Source of the DNA: a virus
DNA length: 64,000 nt
Reading direction: 5' to 3' (one strand)
Virus record (IMG/VR): IMGVR_UViG_3300002835_000027
Span: 1-64,000 of that record
Positions 8,877 through 17,372 of the stretch are shown piece after piece. The first letter of the stretch is position 1; every line of letters begins with the position of its first letter. The notes under the pieces were generated by a model. It was not told the DNA's origin, did not search any database, and saw only the letters and a list, made by a program, of their open reading frames with translations. The translations under genes were made by a program, and so were the position numbers.

Positions 8877-10438
8877 GAAGAACCCAGCTTAAAATGCCGG
8901 GTGAGTTAAGTGAATATTCTGCGGAATCGGTTCAAAATTTAATTCAATGCGCAACGGACCCAATATTTTTCATATTAAATTTTTGTAAAATTACCCACCC
9001 GGCAAGAGGTATCGTTCCTTTTGAATTATATGAGTTCCAGCGAGAGATGGTGGAGTCATTCGCTTTTAATCATAATACTATTGTTTGTGCTAGTCGACAA
9101 GTAGGTAAATCACAAACATCATGTGCGTTCCTTTTATGGTATGCTATCTTTCATAAAAACAAAGAAATATTAATTGTATCTAATAAAGCAAAGAATGCTA
9201 AAGATATGGTTAATCGTATTGTGTTTATGTATGAAAATTTACCCAATTGGATAAAACCAGCTATTAATCCAACAAATTGGAATAAATTAGAAATTTCATT
9301 TGAAAATGGTAGTAGAATAGTATCAGAAAGTACGACTACGAATAGTGGTCGTGGTATGTCTATATCATTATTATTTTGTGATGAATTTGCTTTCATAAAT
9401 CCAACTATAGCAGAAGAATTTTGGACTAGTATACGCCCCACATTATCAACTGGCGGTAAATCGATTATAGCTAGTACACCAAATGGCGATGATAATTTAT
9501 ATGCCGAATTATGGCGCGGTGCGTCAGCTGGAACTAACGCATTTAATGCATTATTTGTTCCTTGGGATTCAGTTCCCGGTAGAGATGACGAATTTAGAAA
9601 AAAAGAAATCGCGATTATCGGACCTGAAAAATTTGCCCAGGAATATGAATGTGAGTTTATTTCAAATGATCCATTACTATTTAGTTCTAGATACGTAATT
9701 ACATATAAAACCGATCCATTACCAGAACCTGATGCTAGAGGTGTTGTTTGGTTCGATACTATAGACAGTAATAAAACTTATTTAATCGCCGTAGATCCAG
9801 CAACCGGTAGCGGTAGTGATTATACAGTCATTGTTTTATATAACTTCCCAGATCTACAGCAAATTGCCGAGTTTAGAAGCAATGTAATGTCATCACCCCT
9901 TGCTTATAATATTATTAAGTATATGCTTAAATTATTACAATCAAAAGGAGTTGAAAATGTTTACTGGAGCTTAGAAAATAATGGCGTAGGTGAAGGGATG
10001 TTAAGTCTACAATCAATTGATGAAAATCCAGTCGAAATCGGCGAATTACTTTCAGATAAAGGAAAACGGAGATTAGGATTTAATACCGGTAAAAATAAAC
10101 TTACTTTATGTATCACTTTTAAACAGATGTTCGAATCCGGTCGCATTAAAATCAAATCTAAAAATACAATAAACGAGATGAAAAACTTTGTTCGTAAAAA
10201 TGGATCATATTCCGCTAGGTCTGGGTCTACTGATGATACAATATCAGCTCATCTTATATTAATGCGCATGTTAGATGAATTAGTTCGATATGAAGATGAT
10301 GCATATGCACTAATGTATGAATCCGACTTCATCAATGAATTTAATGATGATACAAATTATATCGAACCTACACCAATAGTAACTAGTTCCGGTGATAGTG
10401 AAATGGACGTTTGGAGTTGGTACGAAAATCATCGATAA
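8873..10438 (+). CDS. terL: Terminase large subunit, packaging ATPase/nuclease (gp17-like)
   Basis: This is the DNA-packaging motor. The ATPase domain has Walker A at about residues 73-80 (A-S-R-Q-V-G-K-S), Walker B at 166-171 (L-L-F-C-D-E) and coupling motif S-I-I-A-S-T-P-N-G near 197-205. The RNase H-like nuclease domain has D308 (I-A-V-D-P-A-T-G), E368 (S-L-E-N-N-G-V) and the D454/D455 pair (S-T-D-D-T-I-S-A-H). All catalytic residues are therefore present. At 521 residues it is somewhat shorter than T4 gp17 (610), mainly at the N-terminus. Translation is probably coupled to terS. A stable hairpin follows the stop codon. Confidence 0.97.
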   Translation: MRRTQLKMPGELSEYSAESVQNLIQCATDPIFFILNFCKITHPARGIVPFELYEFQREMVESFAFNHNTIVCASRQVGKSQTSCAFLLWYAIFHKNKEILIVSNKAKNAKDMVNRIVFMYENLPNWIKPAINPTNWNKLEISFENGSRIVSESTTTNSGRGMSISLLFCDEFAFINPTIAEEFWTSIRPTLSTGGKSIIASTPNGDDNLYAELWRGASAGTNAFNALFVPWDSVPGRDDEFRKKEIAIIGPEKFAQEYECEFISNDPLLFSSRYVITYKTDPLPEPDARGVVWFDTIDSNKTYLIAVDPATGSGSDYTVIVLYNFPDLQQIAEFRSNVMSSPLAYNIIKYMLKLLQSKGVENVYWSLENNGVGEGMLSLQSIDENPVEIGELLSDKGKRRLGFNTGKNKLTLCITFKQMFESGRIKIKSKNTINEMKNFVRKNGSYSARSGSTDDTISAHLILMRMLDELVRYEDDAYALMYESDFINEFNDDTNYIEPTPIVTSSGDSEMDVWSWYENHR

Positions 10439-10455
10439 TACTTTAGTATTATAGT

Positions 10456-10484
10456 ATAATACCCCATTTACTATGGGGTATTAT
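10456..10484 (+). other. 12-bp hairpin between terL and the next gene
   Basis: A perfect 12-bp inverted repeat (arms 10456-10467 and 10473-10484, loop TTACT, GC core CCCC/GGGG) ends 1 base before the ATG of the next gene. It lacks a T-run of more than two, so termination would be weak. The only purine-rich sequence in ribosome-binding position (GGGG) is inside the stem, so it could mask translation start of the following gene or act as a processing or attenuation site. Confidence 0.55.
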
Positions 10485-10485
10485 C

Positions 10486-12060
10486 ATGCAAATTAAAAAA
10501 TCAGCGGTAAATGCAAGTAGTGGAATTATTAATATAACTGAACTCTTTGATATTAGTAAAGATTCATCGAAATATATAGTTTTAAATTTATATAATGATA
10601 TGAATTATTTTAATACGGTTAAATCTGGGGCTGAAATTATAGCTGGTTCTTCTACTATAAAACCCTCGTATTTTTATCCCGGAACTGAAAGTACTAGTGT
10701 TATTTTTACGTATAAAAATGGAATTTATACTAATAGTAAATACGGGAAATTAACCGATATTAAAATAGCTAACACCACAACCAATAATAACGTCGCAGTC
10801 GTCTCATTAAGCGCAGTAAATTATATAGATCCGACATTTACTTCATTAGTCGATATGCCTAGTGTTTATTTAAATGATATACGAGGAACTGAAGTAACTG
10901 CTTCTATCATCAATCAATCGAATGTAACTAATGCTAGTTCATTAATCGATATCGCTAAATCATTCGTCGGTAAAGTCTGGAGTATGGGTGGTTATTGGAC
11001 TTTATTAAATACTATCGCATCATTATACGGATCATCATTACCAATTAGTAGTATTGGATATACTACAACGCCGGAAAGTAACGATAAATGGATTTTAAAA
11101 TATAATGGTATTAAACCGGTTGGTGATTGGAAATCATTAATTAGCCCAGGTGATATTATTTTTATGAGTAATACTAATGATTATGGGGGTGGGGCTATTT
11201 GCGTTTCCGGTAAAGGGCCTAATGCTATGGTAATCGATAACGTTATTACTAAAAATAACATTATCGATAGTAATTATATTAAAATAGCAGAACCTCATTT
11301 ATTTAGTTCTGAGGATATCTATAATTCACCTAGTAATCGAGTGTTTATATATTCATATAATGGCAGTTTAACTAAAACACCAGTTATAACAAAAACCGTA
11401 GTTCAACCTAAAGTTGTAATGACCGATACACCAAATATTAATTATACCATACCGGGAAAAAATGGGGATATAACTGTATCACCAGTCCCAGATAAAGTAT
11501 TCGGTCCAGGCCAACATATTACATCATTAGGTCAAATGACTTTATTTTATCCGAGTAAAAACGGAATTATTATTTCTGGATATAAAGAAGATCAAGTTAC
11601 GGTATCCATTTCGAATTTACCTGATTGGGCTAAAGGAATTGGGTTAACTCCAATGAAAGATGGTGTTTATAAAATTGCAGTAACTGGGACTTTAAAAGAT
11701 TTATCAGTAACTGATTATATAAATTTAATAGTGGATACTAAGTTATTAGTCGATATTAAAGATATGTCATGGAAAGCAGGTTATCAGAGTACTTTAAGTA
11801 TAAATAAAGGATCTACGGATAAGTATTATGTGGTTTGTAATAACAAAGAAGATATATCTTGGATGAAAATAGACCAAGTTAAAGGCGAAATTAGCGGAGT
11901 CCCACCTTTGAGTGAATGGGGGGCTGATTTAAATTTAACGGTATATCAACAAGCAAATTATTATGCTCCACGATATAATGTGGATGATTTTACAATACAT
12001 ATTACAAATCCGATAAATCTAATAGGAGCTCCGACGGGCGGTTCATATTTTTCTTTTTGA
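10486..12060 (+). CDS. Virion structural protein with degenerate NlpC/P60-like domain and Ig-like domains
   Basis: A 524-residue protein of unknown exact role. About residues 145-275 have the NlpC/P60 or CHAP layout: A-K-S-F-V-G-K-V-W-S-M-G-G near the start and S-P-G-D-I-I-F-M before G-G-A-I-C-V-S-G. The usual catalytic Cys (normally D-C-S-G) and His (normally G-H-x-G-I) are replaced, so it is probably inactive or carbohydrate-binding. The C-terminal 200 residues contain two beta-sandwich repeats of the He_PIG/Ig type, the second with W-M-K-I-D-Q-V-K-G-E-I-S-G-V-P. The gene starts immediately after a hairpin and leads into the fibre cluster, so it may be a tail or fibre-base component. Domain calls are by eye. 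Confidence 0.5.
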   Translation: MQIKKSAVNASSGIINITELFDISKDSSKYIVLNLYNDMNYFNTVKSGAEIIAGSSTIKPSYFYPGTESTSVIFTYKNGIYTNSKYGKLTDIKIANTTTNNNVAVVSLSAVNYIDPTFTSLVDMPSVYLNDIRGTEVTASIINQSNVTNASSLIDIAKSFVGKVWSMGGYWTLLNTIASLYGSSLPISSIGYTTTPESNDKWILKYNGIKPVGDWKSLISPGDIIFMSNTNDYGGGAICVSGKGPNAMVIDNVITKNNIIDSNYIKIAEPHLFSSEDIYNSPSNRVFIYSYNGSLTKTPVITKTVVQPKVVMTDTPNINYTIPGKNGDITVSPVPDKVFGPGQHITSLGQMTLFYPSKNGIIISGYKEDQVTVSISNLPDWAKGIGLTPMKDGVYKIAVTGTLKDLSVTDYINLIVDTKLLVDIKDMSWKAGYQSTLSINKGSTDKYYVVCNNKEDISWMKIDQVKGEISGVPPLSEWGADLNLTVYQQANYYAPRYNVDDFTIHITNPINLIGAPTGGSYFSF

Positions 12061-12069
12061 GATTTTTAA

Positions 12070-13554
12070 ATGACCAGTTCTACATTATACGTAAACTTTT
12101 CGAATAACGCATTAGATAGAAAAGCAACAATTCCATTAGCACCAAATTCGGTTGATACGACATCAACATCATTGCGGTTACATGGTAGAGGTTCGCCTAA
12201 TTACGGATCTGACTTATGGACTAATATGATCAAAATTATGGAAAACTTCTGTTCTCCTGATGATCCAATTTATCCAACTGAAGGTCAATTATGGTATAAT
12301 GCCGGCACTAAACAATTAAGCATTTATACTCGCAATTCAGATAATGCTTATTTTTGGGATGCATTAGCGTACGATAATAAACCTATAACAATCCCACCGG
12401 ATTTAATAAAAGGGTTTATTAAAGATAATGGAACTATTCCGATGGTCGCCCCATTAATCTTAGAATTAGAAACTTACGATAAGAATGATTTACCGTTAAT
12501 TACGACGCAGACTCAATTAACGCATGCAACCTCTAGAAAATACGTCGATCGCAAAATTTCAAAATTAGAATCATCGATAATAACATTAGATAATTTAAAA
12601 GATAAATTATTGTTATTAACTGACCTCCCATTCTTATATAAAACATCCGGTAGTGCTGATGATCAGCGTACTATGAGTAATGTTCTGATATTGGTTGATG
12701 AATTTAATAGTAGTGGTAATTTATTAACGCCGACTAGTAGAGCTAATCGATTAAATGCATCATCTAGAGCTTATGTTGATTATCAAGTTAGTGAATTAAA
12801 AAATTATGTCGATAAAAAACCGGCCGCTGCAACGCCGAATAATACGGGTTTATCTGAAGCTGATTTAGCTGCAGCTTTAGCAAAATTAACTGGAGCTAAT
12901 AATCCATTTATTAAGAAACGAAGCTCTGCCGTAGTTGATCGAACAATGATCGACCAATTAATTTTACCGACATATAGTTTACCGTTAAGTAGTAAAGATA
13001 ATGAATTAGAAGCAGCATCTCGCAAATACGTAGACGATTCAATTGCTTCAAAAACTACAGCTGCTACGAAAGCACCAAATGTTAGTCAGTGGTATATAGA
13101 ATATCCAAATGGAATGGTTACTATCTACGGAGAATTAACCGAAGCTGATTCTACCACATTTATAGAAAATTCATGGGGAGCAAAATCCGGTCTTCCTGCA
13201 TTGGGTATGAAACGATATTTTAGAAAATGGAATATATCATTACCATTCGATCTACACCCGAATTATATTATTAAATCCGATGTAATTACTAATACCTCCC
13301 CCGAAATTAACAAGTATGCAAAACAAACTTATGACCCATTACAAGGCGATTGGGGTAGTGGGTATAAAGTTACCAATCACGGCGTAGGGGATCAGTGGCA
13401 AGTGGATGGTGTAGTTCAACCAACTAATATGACAAAAAATTCATTATCACTTCGATTCGTTTATAAAACGTATGTTAAAATAGTCGACGCGGTTACGACA
13501 GAAACAATTATTCAATACCCAGTTACTTACACAATCACCGGAATTAAAGCATAA
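12070..13554 (+). CDS. Fibre-type structural protein, paralogue 1 of 6
   Basis: This 494-residue protein opens with the module shared by the next five genes: a beta strand, then L-H-G-R-G-S-P-N-Y-G, W-T-N-M-I-K-I-M-E-N-F-C and P-T-E-G-Q-L-W-Y-N (about residues 1-85). The middle carries tail-fibre trimerisation repeats: A-T-S-R-K-Y-V-D-R-K-I, A-S-S-R-A-Y-V-D-Y-Q-V and A-A-S-R-K-Y-V-D-D-S-I, the A-x-x-K-Y-V-D pattern well known in phage fibres, spaced by P-F-(I/L)-x-K motifs. The C-terminal 150 residues are unique and begin with Q-W-Y-I-E-Y-P-N-G-M-V-T-I-Y-G, probably the receptor- or partner-binding tip. It starts 9 bases after the previous stop. Confidence 0.7.
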   Translation: MTSSTLYVNFSNNALDRKATIPLAPNSVDTTSTSLRLHGRGSPNYGSDLWTNMIKIMENFCSPDDPIYPTEGQLWYNAGTKQLSIYTRNSDNAYFWDALAYDNKPITIPPDLIKGFIKDNGTIPMVAPLILELETYDKNDLPLITTQTQLTHATSRKYVDRKISKLESSIITLDNLKDKLLLLTDLPFLYKTSGSADDQRTMSNVLILVDEFNSSGNLLTPTSRANRLNASSRAYVDYQVSELKNYVDKKPAAATPNNTGLSEADLAAALAKLTGANNPFIKKRSSAVVDRTMIDQLILPTYSLPLSSKDNELEAASRKYVDDSIASKTTAATKAPNVSQWYIEYPNGMVTIYGELTEADSTTFIENSWGAKSGLPALGMKRYFRKWNISLPFDLHPNYIIKSDVITNTSPEINKYAKQTYDPLQGDWGSGYKVTNHGVGDQWQVDGVVQPTNMTKNSLSLRFVYKTYVKIVDAVTTETIIQYPVTYTITGIKA

Positions 13555-13567
13555 AGGATATTAACGA

Positions 13568-15235
13568 ATGGCAACAGATCATTTATATACCGTTACTTAT
13601 AGTGACACAAATACAGGTAAATCGCCGTTTACTATACGCTACGGTGAGTTTAATAACGAAAATACATCTCTTACTCTATATGGATATGGTGCTAAAGATT
13701 ATGGTTTGGGTTTAACTGAAAACTTTGTTAAATTATTAGAAAATTTTTGTTCTTATCAAGATCCATCGCATGCAACTGAAGGCCAGTTGTGGTATAACCC
13801 GAGAAATAAACAATTATCATTATACGTTAAAAAAACAAAACCAGATGGTTCGGCTAATGGTTATAAATGGACTGCTATAACACCAGTTATTGGATTTGAT
13901 GGTAATATACAAGCAGTTGATCCAAACGATGCTGCTGCTAATGTTACTAATGCAGTTTTTACTAATACATTAAAAGATTATTTGCATAAATCGGGTAGGT
14001 TTAACGATTCGGCTGGTAATTCACAGCCATTCACTATGACCGGTAATCTTATATTATTAGATGATTCAACTTGGTATAATCAAGATGGTTCTATATCAAC
14101 AACCAATACTGATCCAAATCTTGGTTTATATGCCACTCCAAAAAAATACGTCGATCTTAAAGTAAAAACTGAAATTGATAATCAATTAAAACTTGTTGAT
14201 TTATCACAAACTCAATCTGCAATATTAGCGGCGTTGAAAAATATGACGGAGTTACCTTTTATCTTTAATGATAATAAAGATCCGTCAAAAAGAACAATGA
14301 AAAAAGGTAATGAATTGTTTTTAAGAGACCAATCGGATCTTAAATCAGTTTCGGATAATGAAGCAGTCTCGAAATCATACGTCGTTGCAGCTATATCATC
14401 TGCAAATTCAAATCCATTAGATAAATTATCATCGACTCAAAAAACACTAGATGCATTAATCGAATTAGCTAAAGGTGATACCGCTCCATTTATTAAAAAA
14501 TCGGGCGATAAAATGAATACCGATGCGGTTTTGCAACTGAGAGATCAGAAAGGTAAAACTTTAGTCGCAAATGAAGCTATTACTCATGAATATCTAGAAG
14601 AGCGTTTAGCTGGAGCTATCGCACCACCAACGGTTTCAGGAACTGGACTTAGTAGTGTTTCTTATACGAAAATGGAAGACGGAACGTTAATGGTTTACGG
14701 AACCGTTCGAAATTTTGATTATGGTAGTTATGACGATAAAATTACTGAAATTATGACTTGTGAGCCTGTTTCTTGGGCTAATATATCAGGATGTCCCCCA
14801 TTTATCAATAACGATTTCGCGGTTCAATTAACAGATAATAATCAAGATTTTTCAGTTGCTGGAGTTTTATATAAATCGGCATTTTGGCGTTTCCGTGGTG
14901 GTTGTTGGGGCGGAAATACGAAATATTTAGGTTACCCGAATTGGAATGGTGCTTGGTATAATTCGAGAACAACCTCCGGATCTAAAGATCTTAGTAATGT
15001 TTGGTCCTCAGCACAAAGAGCGGCAGTATCAAAACATGCTCACGATGCAACTAACGGTAATGGTAACGGCAAAACAATGAATCCATCATTCTACGTATTC
15101 CCAATAGTTTATCAATCCCACGCTAAAACAACAACTAGTTTCCATATCGGTGGATGGAGTTATCGCCCATTAGCGTGGGATTATGTTCGCAATATGGTTT
15201 CTTGTAATTTTACCGCGATTGGGCGCTGGAAATAA
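13568..15235 (+). CDS. Fibre-type structural protein, paralogue 2 of 6
   Basis: The largest of the six paralogues (555 residues). The N-terminal module is clear (L-Y-G-Y-G-A-K-D-Y-G, N-F-V-K-L-L-E-N-F-C, A-T-E-G-Q-L-W-Y-N). Fibre repeats include T-P-K-K-Y-V-D-L-K-V and A-V-S-K-S-Y-V-V-A-A-I, with two P-F-I-x-K/N spacer motifs. The C-terminal domain (about 390-555) is Trp/Gly/Asn rich with G-G-C-W-G-G-N and S-K-H-A-H-D-A-T-N-G, unlike the other copies, and shares the M-E-D-G-T-L-M-V-Y-G entry strand with paralogue 1. Its last base overlaps the ATG of the next gene (TAATG), so the cluster is one translationally coupled operon. Confidence 0.7.
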   Translation: MATDHLYTVTYSDTNTGKSPFTIRYGEFNNENTSLTLYGYGAKDYGLGLTENFVKLLENFCSYQDPSHATEGQLWYNPRNKQLSLYVKKTKPDGSANGYKWTAITPVIGFDGNIQAVDPNDAAANVTNAVFTNTLKDYLHKSGRFNDSAGNSQPFTMTGNLILLDDSTWYNQDGSISTTNTDPNLGLYATPKKYVDLKVKTEIDNQLKLVDLSQTQSAILAALKNMTELPFIFNDNKDPSKRTMKKGNELFLRDQSDLKSVSDNEAVSKSYVVAAISSANSNPLDKLSSTQKTLDALIELAKGDTAPFIKKSGDKMNTDAVLQLRDQKGKTLVANEAITHEYLEERLAGAIAPPTVSGTGLSSVSYTKMEDGTLMVYGTVRNFDYGSYDDKITEIMTCEPVSWANISGCPPFINNDFAVQLTDNNQDFSVAGVLYKSAFWRFRGGCWGGNTKYLGYPNWNGAWYNSRTTSGSKDLSNVWSSAQRAAVSKHAHDATNGNGNGKTMNPSFYVFPIVYQSHAKTTTSFHIGGWSYRPLAWDYVRNMVSCNFTAIGRWK

Positions 15236-15930
15236 TGAATTATACAATTAATTTTTCAGATCCAAGTAAAGCAGATAGTATTACTGTAAGTAGTAATACT
15301 ATCGATACATCAACCCCTCTGCAATTAATTGGATACGAAACTACTGAGTATGGCGACGAATATTGGACTAATATTTTACGCATAATGGAACATTTTAGTT
15401 CCAAAACAGCACCTAGTAATGCATTGATAGGACAGATGTGGTATCGATCATCTGATAGTTCCGTTTTAATTTACCAAGCACCAAATGAATGGATTGATTT
15501 ATCGAATGATAATATTATAGATACCACAAATTATATTTCTACCTATACATCAAATACAGTAACTAATTTAAAATTAGCTGATGATGAATCGGGTGATACT
15601 GTTTATTCCGGCGAAACTAAAAATAGTAATCATGCGGCAACGAAACAATTTGCAGATAATTATAAATCATGTGGTATTAAAAACGTTACATTTAGTGATT
15701 CCGATATAACTTACTCTTATACACTATATCCAAATAAGTTCGTTGTTATGAATGGAGTTAATACTAGTTCAGGTTATAAAGTAATGTTACCATTTACTAT
15801 GAAAGATAATGATTATGCAGTAGTCTGTACCAATACTGATAAAACTATGCATTATTCAATTACTAATAAAGCGCCCGATACCTTCACCCCAAATGGAAAT
15901 AATTGGTTATTAGTAGGATATACATTATGA
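15235..15930 (+). CDS. Fibre-type structural protein, paralogue 3 of 6 (short)
   Basis: A short copy (231 residues). It has the shared N-terminal module (L-I-G-Y-E-T-T-E-Y-G, W-T-N-I-L-R-I-M-E-H-F, A-L-I-G-Q-M-W-Y) and one fibre repeat (H-A-A-T-K-Q-F-A-D-N-Y). The C-terminal domain of about 90 residues has the strand pattern Y-K-V-M-L-P-F-T-M-K-D-N-D-Y-A-V, also found in paralogues 4 and 5. This makes 3, 4 and 5 a closer subgroup. The start codon overlaps the previous stop (TAATG) and its stop overlaps the next start (ATGA). Confidence 0.65.
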   Translation: MNYTINFSDPSKADSITVSSNTIDTSTPLQLIGYETTEYGDEYWTNILRIMEHFSSKTAPSNALIGQMWYRSSDSSVLIYQAPNEWIDLSNDNIIDTTNYISTYTSNTVTNLKLADDESGDTVYSGETKNSNHAATKQFADNYKSCGIKNVTFSDSDITYSYTLYPNKFVVMNGVNTSSGYKVMLPFTMKDNDYAVVCTNTDKTMHYSITNKAPDTFTPNGNNWLLVGYTL

Positions 15931-16574
15931 ATTATACAGTAACTCATGCAAATGGCGATAATTTAATAGTCTACGCCAATTCATTAAATGATGCAACTTC
16001 GATTACCATGATCGGTCAAGGTTATACCGATTATGGTCAAATATTTTGGGGTAATTTCGTTCATATTTTAGAAAATTTTAGTAGTCCGCATGCACCACCT
16101 AGACCAATAACTGGCCAAATATGGTATGATAATTATAATAAATTAGTTAAAGTTTATAATGGAACTAATTGGGATGCAATTAACGGCCCAGCTACGGATA
16201 TGTCTAGTTATTCGACTATTAATAACTCGCAAATGACTGGTCCATTAGAGTTAACCGTAATACCGACAACTGATAATTCGGTCGTAACTAGAGAATATAT
16301 TGAATTAAAAAAATTCACGTTTAAAGAAGAAACTAATGATTATGTTTTATTCGATAATAATTATGTGATTATAAACTTAATGATTTATCCGAATAATCGA
16401 GTCGTTACATTACCTAAAGTTATGGCAGATACTAATTATTCAGTATTGGTTACTTTACACGGCGAAGGTGGTATTCATACAAATACTCATAGTAAAACAA
16501 CGACTGGTTTTACAGTAGCTAGTAATTCGACTACTGGTACTATATCTTGCATAGTAATGGGATTCGCAAAATGA
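15927..16574 (+). CDS. Fibre-type structural protein, paralogue 4 of 6 (short)
   Basis: A 215-residue copy. The ATG at 15927 is chosen because it forms an ATGA overlap with the previous stop and begins M-N-Y-T-V like paralogue 3; an in-frame start 24 bases upstream lies inside the previous gene. The N-terminal module reads M-I-G-Q-G-Y-T-D-Y-G, G-N-F-V-H-I-L-E-N-F and P-I-T-G-Q-I-W-Y-D. The only repeat-like element is V-V-T-R-E-Y-I-E-L-K. The C-terminal domain has V-V-T-L-P-K-V-M-A-D-T-N-Y-S-V, parallel to the V-M-L-P-F-T-M-K-D-N-D-Y-A-V of paralogue 3. The role is inferred to be a short fibre or fibre-base protein. Confidence 0.65.
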   Translation: MNYTVTHANGDNLIVYANSLNDATSITMIGQGYTDYGQIFWGNFVHILENFSSPHAPPRPITGQIWYDNYNKLVKVYNGTNWDAINGPATDMSSYSTINNSQMTGPLELTVIPTTDNSVVTREYIELKKFTFKEETNDYVLFDNNYVIINLMIYPNNRVVTLPKVMADTNYSVLVTLHGEGGIHTNTHSKTTTGFTVASNSTTGTISCIVMGFAK

Positions 16575-17311
16575 CATTAAAAATTGAATTTGCTAACAGA
16601 TCAAAAGCACCAATTTACGTAAAAGATTATGAATATAATAATTTAACATCAATCAATTTAGTTGGAAGATACGTAGAAAATTACGGTGAAATAGTTTGGA
16701 CTGACGTCTTACGCATATTAGAAAATTGGGCTAATGAAGTTCCGCCATTAAGACCAACCGAAGGTCAATTTTGGTATGATACTTCAAATAAACAATTAAA
16801 AGTAAATATCTCTAGACAATTAGGTCAGGGTGATTGGGTTAATGTCGGAACTAAAGAACAAACGGTACCAACCGGAGTTTTAAAATTAAGTGGCGGCCTA
16901 TTAAATAATGAATTGTTTATTACTAATGATATAGTAGCAGAAAATGACCCGGCTACGAAATCGTATGTAGATGCGAACTGTGTAGTTAAATTAAAATCAG
17001 ATAATTCAAAATATCAATATAATATATTAAGTTTTTGTAATTATGCAACCATTAATGGTAATATACCACAAAGTAAGTTATCAACTGGTGCATACAAAGT
17101 TACATTACCTATTGTTATGAAAGATGATAATTATTCGGTAATATTATCTCCATCGACAACAACACCAAATGGTTTAATTCCAACTAATGCACCATTAGGT
17201 CATCATTTTTTTATAAGTAATAAAACAATTAATGAATTTACTATTGGTGTAGATACTTCTTTACCAGTAAATTGCGAAATTGATTTTACAGTTATTGGTT
17301 ATGCGGCTTAG
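16571..17311 (+). CDS. Fibre-type structural protein, paralogue 5 of 6 (short)
   Basis: A 246-residue copy starting at the ATG that overlaps the previous stop (ATGA). The shared module reads L-V-G-R-Y-V-E-N-Y-G, W-T-D-V-L-R-I-L-E-N-W and P-T-E-G-Q-F-W-Y-D, with N-W replacing the usual N-F. One fibre repeat, D-P-A-T-K-S-Y-V-D-A-N, links it to a C-terminal domain with Y-K-V-T-L-P-I-V-M-K-D-D-N-Y-S-V, as in paralogues 3 and 4. After its stop there is a 61-base gap with a late promoter element, so this gene ends the first fibre transcription unit or is read through. Confidence 0.65.
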   Translation: MTLKIEFANRSKAPIYVKDYEYNNLTSINLVGRYVENYGEIVWTDVLRILENWANEVPPLRPTEGQFWYDTSNKQLKVNISRQLGQGDWVNVGTKEQTVPTGVLKLSGGLLNNELFITNDIVAENDPATKSYVDANCVVKLKSDNSKYQYNILSFCNYATINGNIPQSKLSTGAYKVTLPIVMKDDNYSVILSPSTTTPNGLIPTNAPLGHHFFISNKTINEFTIGVDTSLPVNCEIDFTVIGYAA

Positions 17312-17332
17312 GATTTGGATTATCTAGACCAT

Positions 17333-17340
17333 GATAAATA
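17333..17340 (+). promoter_or_regulatory. T4-type late promoter for fibre paralogue 6
   Basis: GATAAATATTTG lies 32 bases upstream of the ATG of the last fibre paralogue, in the only real gap of the fibre cluster. One mismatch to TATAAATA at the first base. Confidence 0.65.
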
Positions 17341-17372
17341 TTTGATATTTTATTTTTAAGTGAATTCGACAT

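Noticed and set aside
9151-9441. 96-residue minus-strand open frame inside terL
   Set aside because: It is the complement of highly conserved ATPase sequence and has no ribosome-binding site or context; a shadow frame caused by AT-rich codon use. The same holds for the other internal opposite-strand frames.
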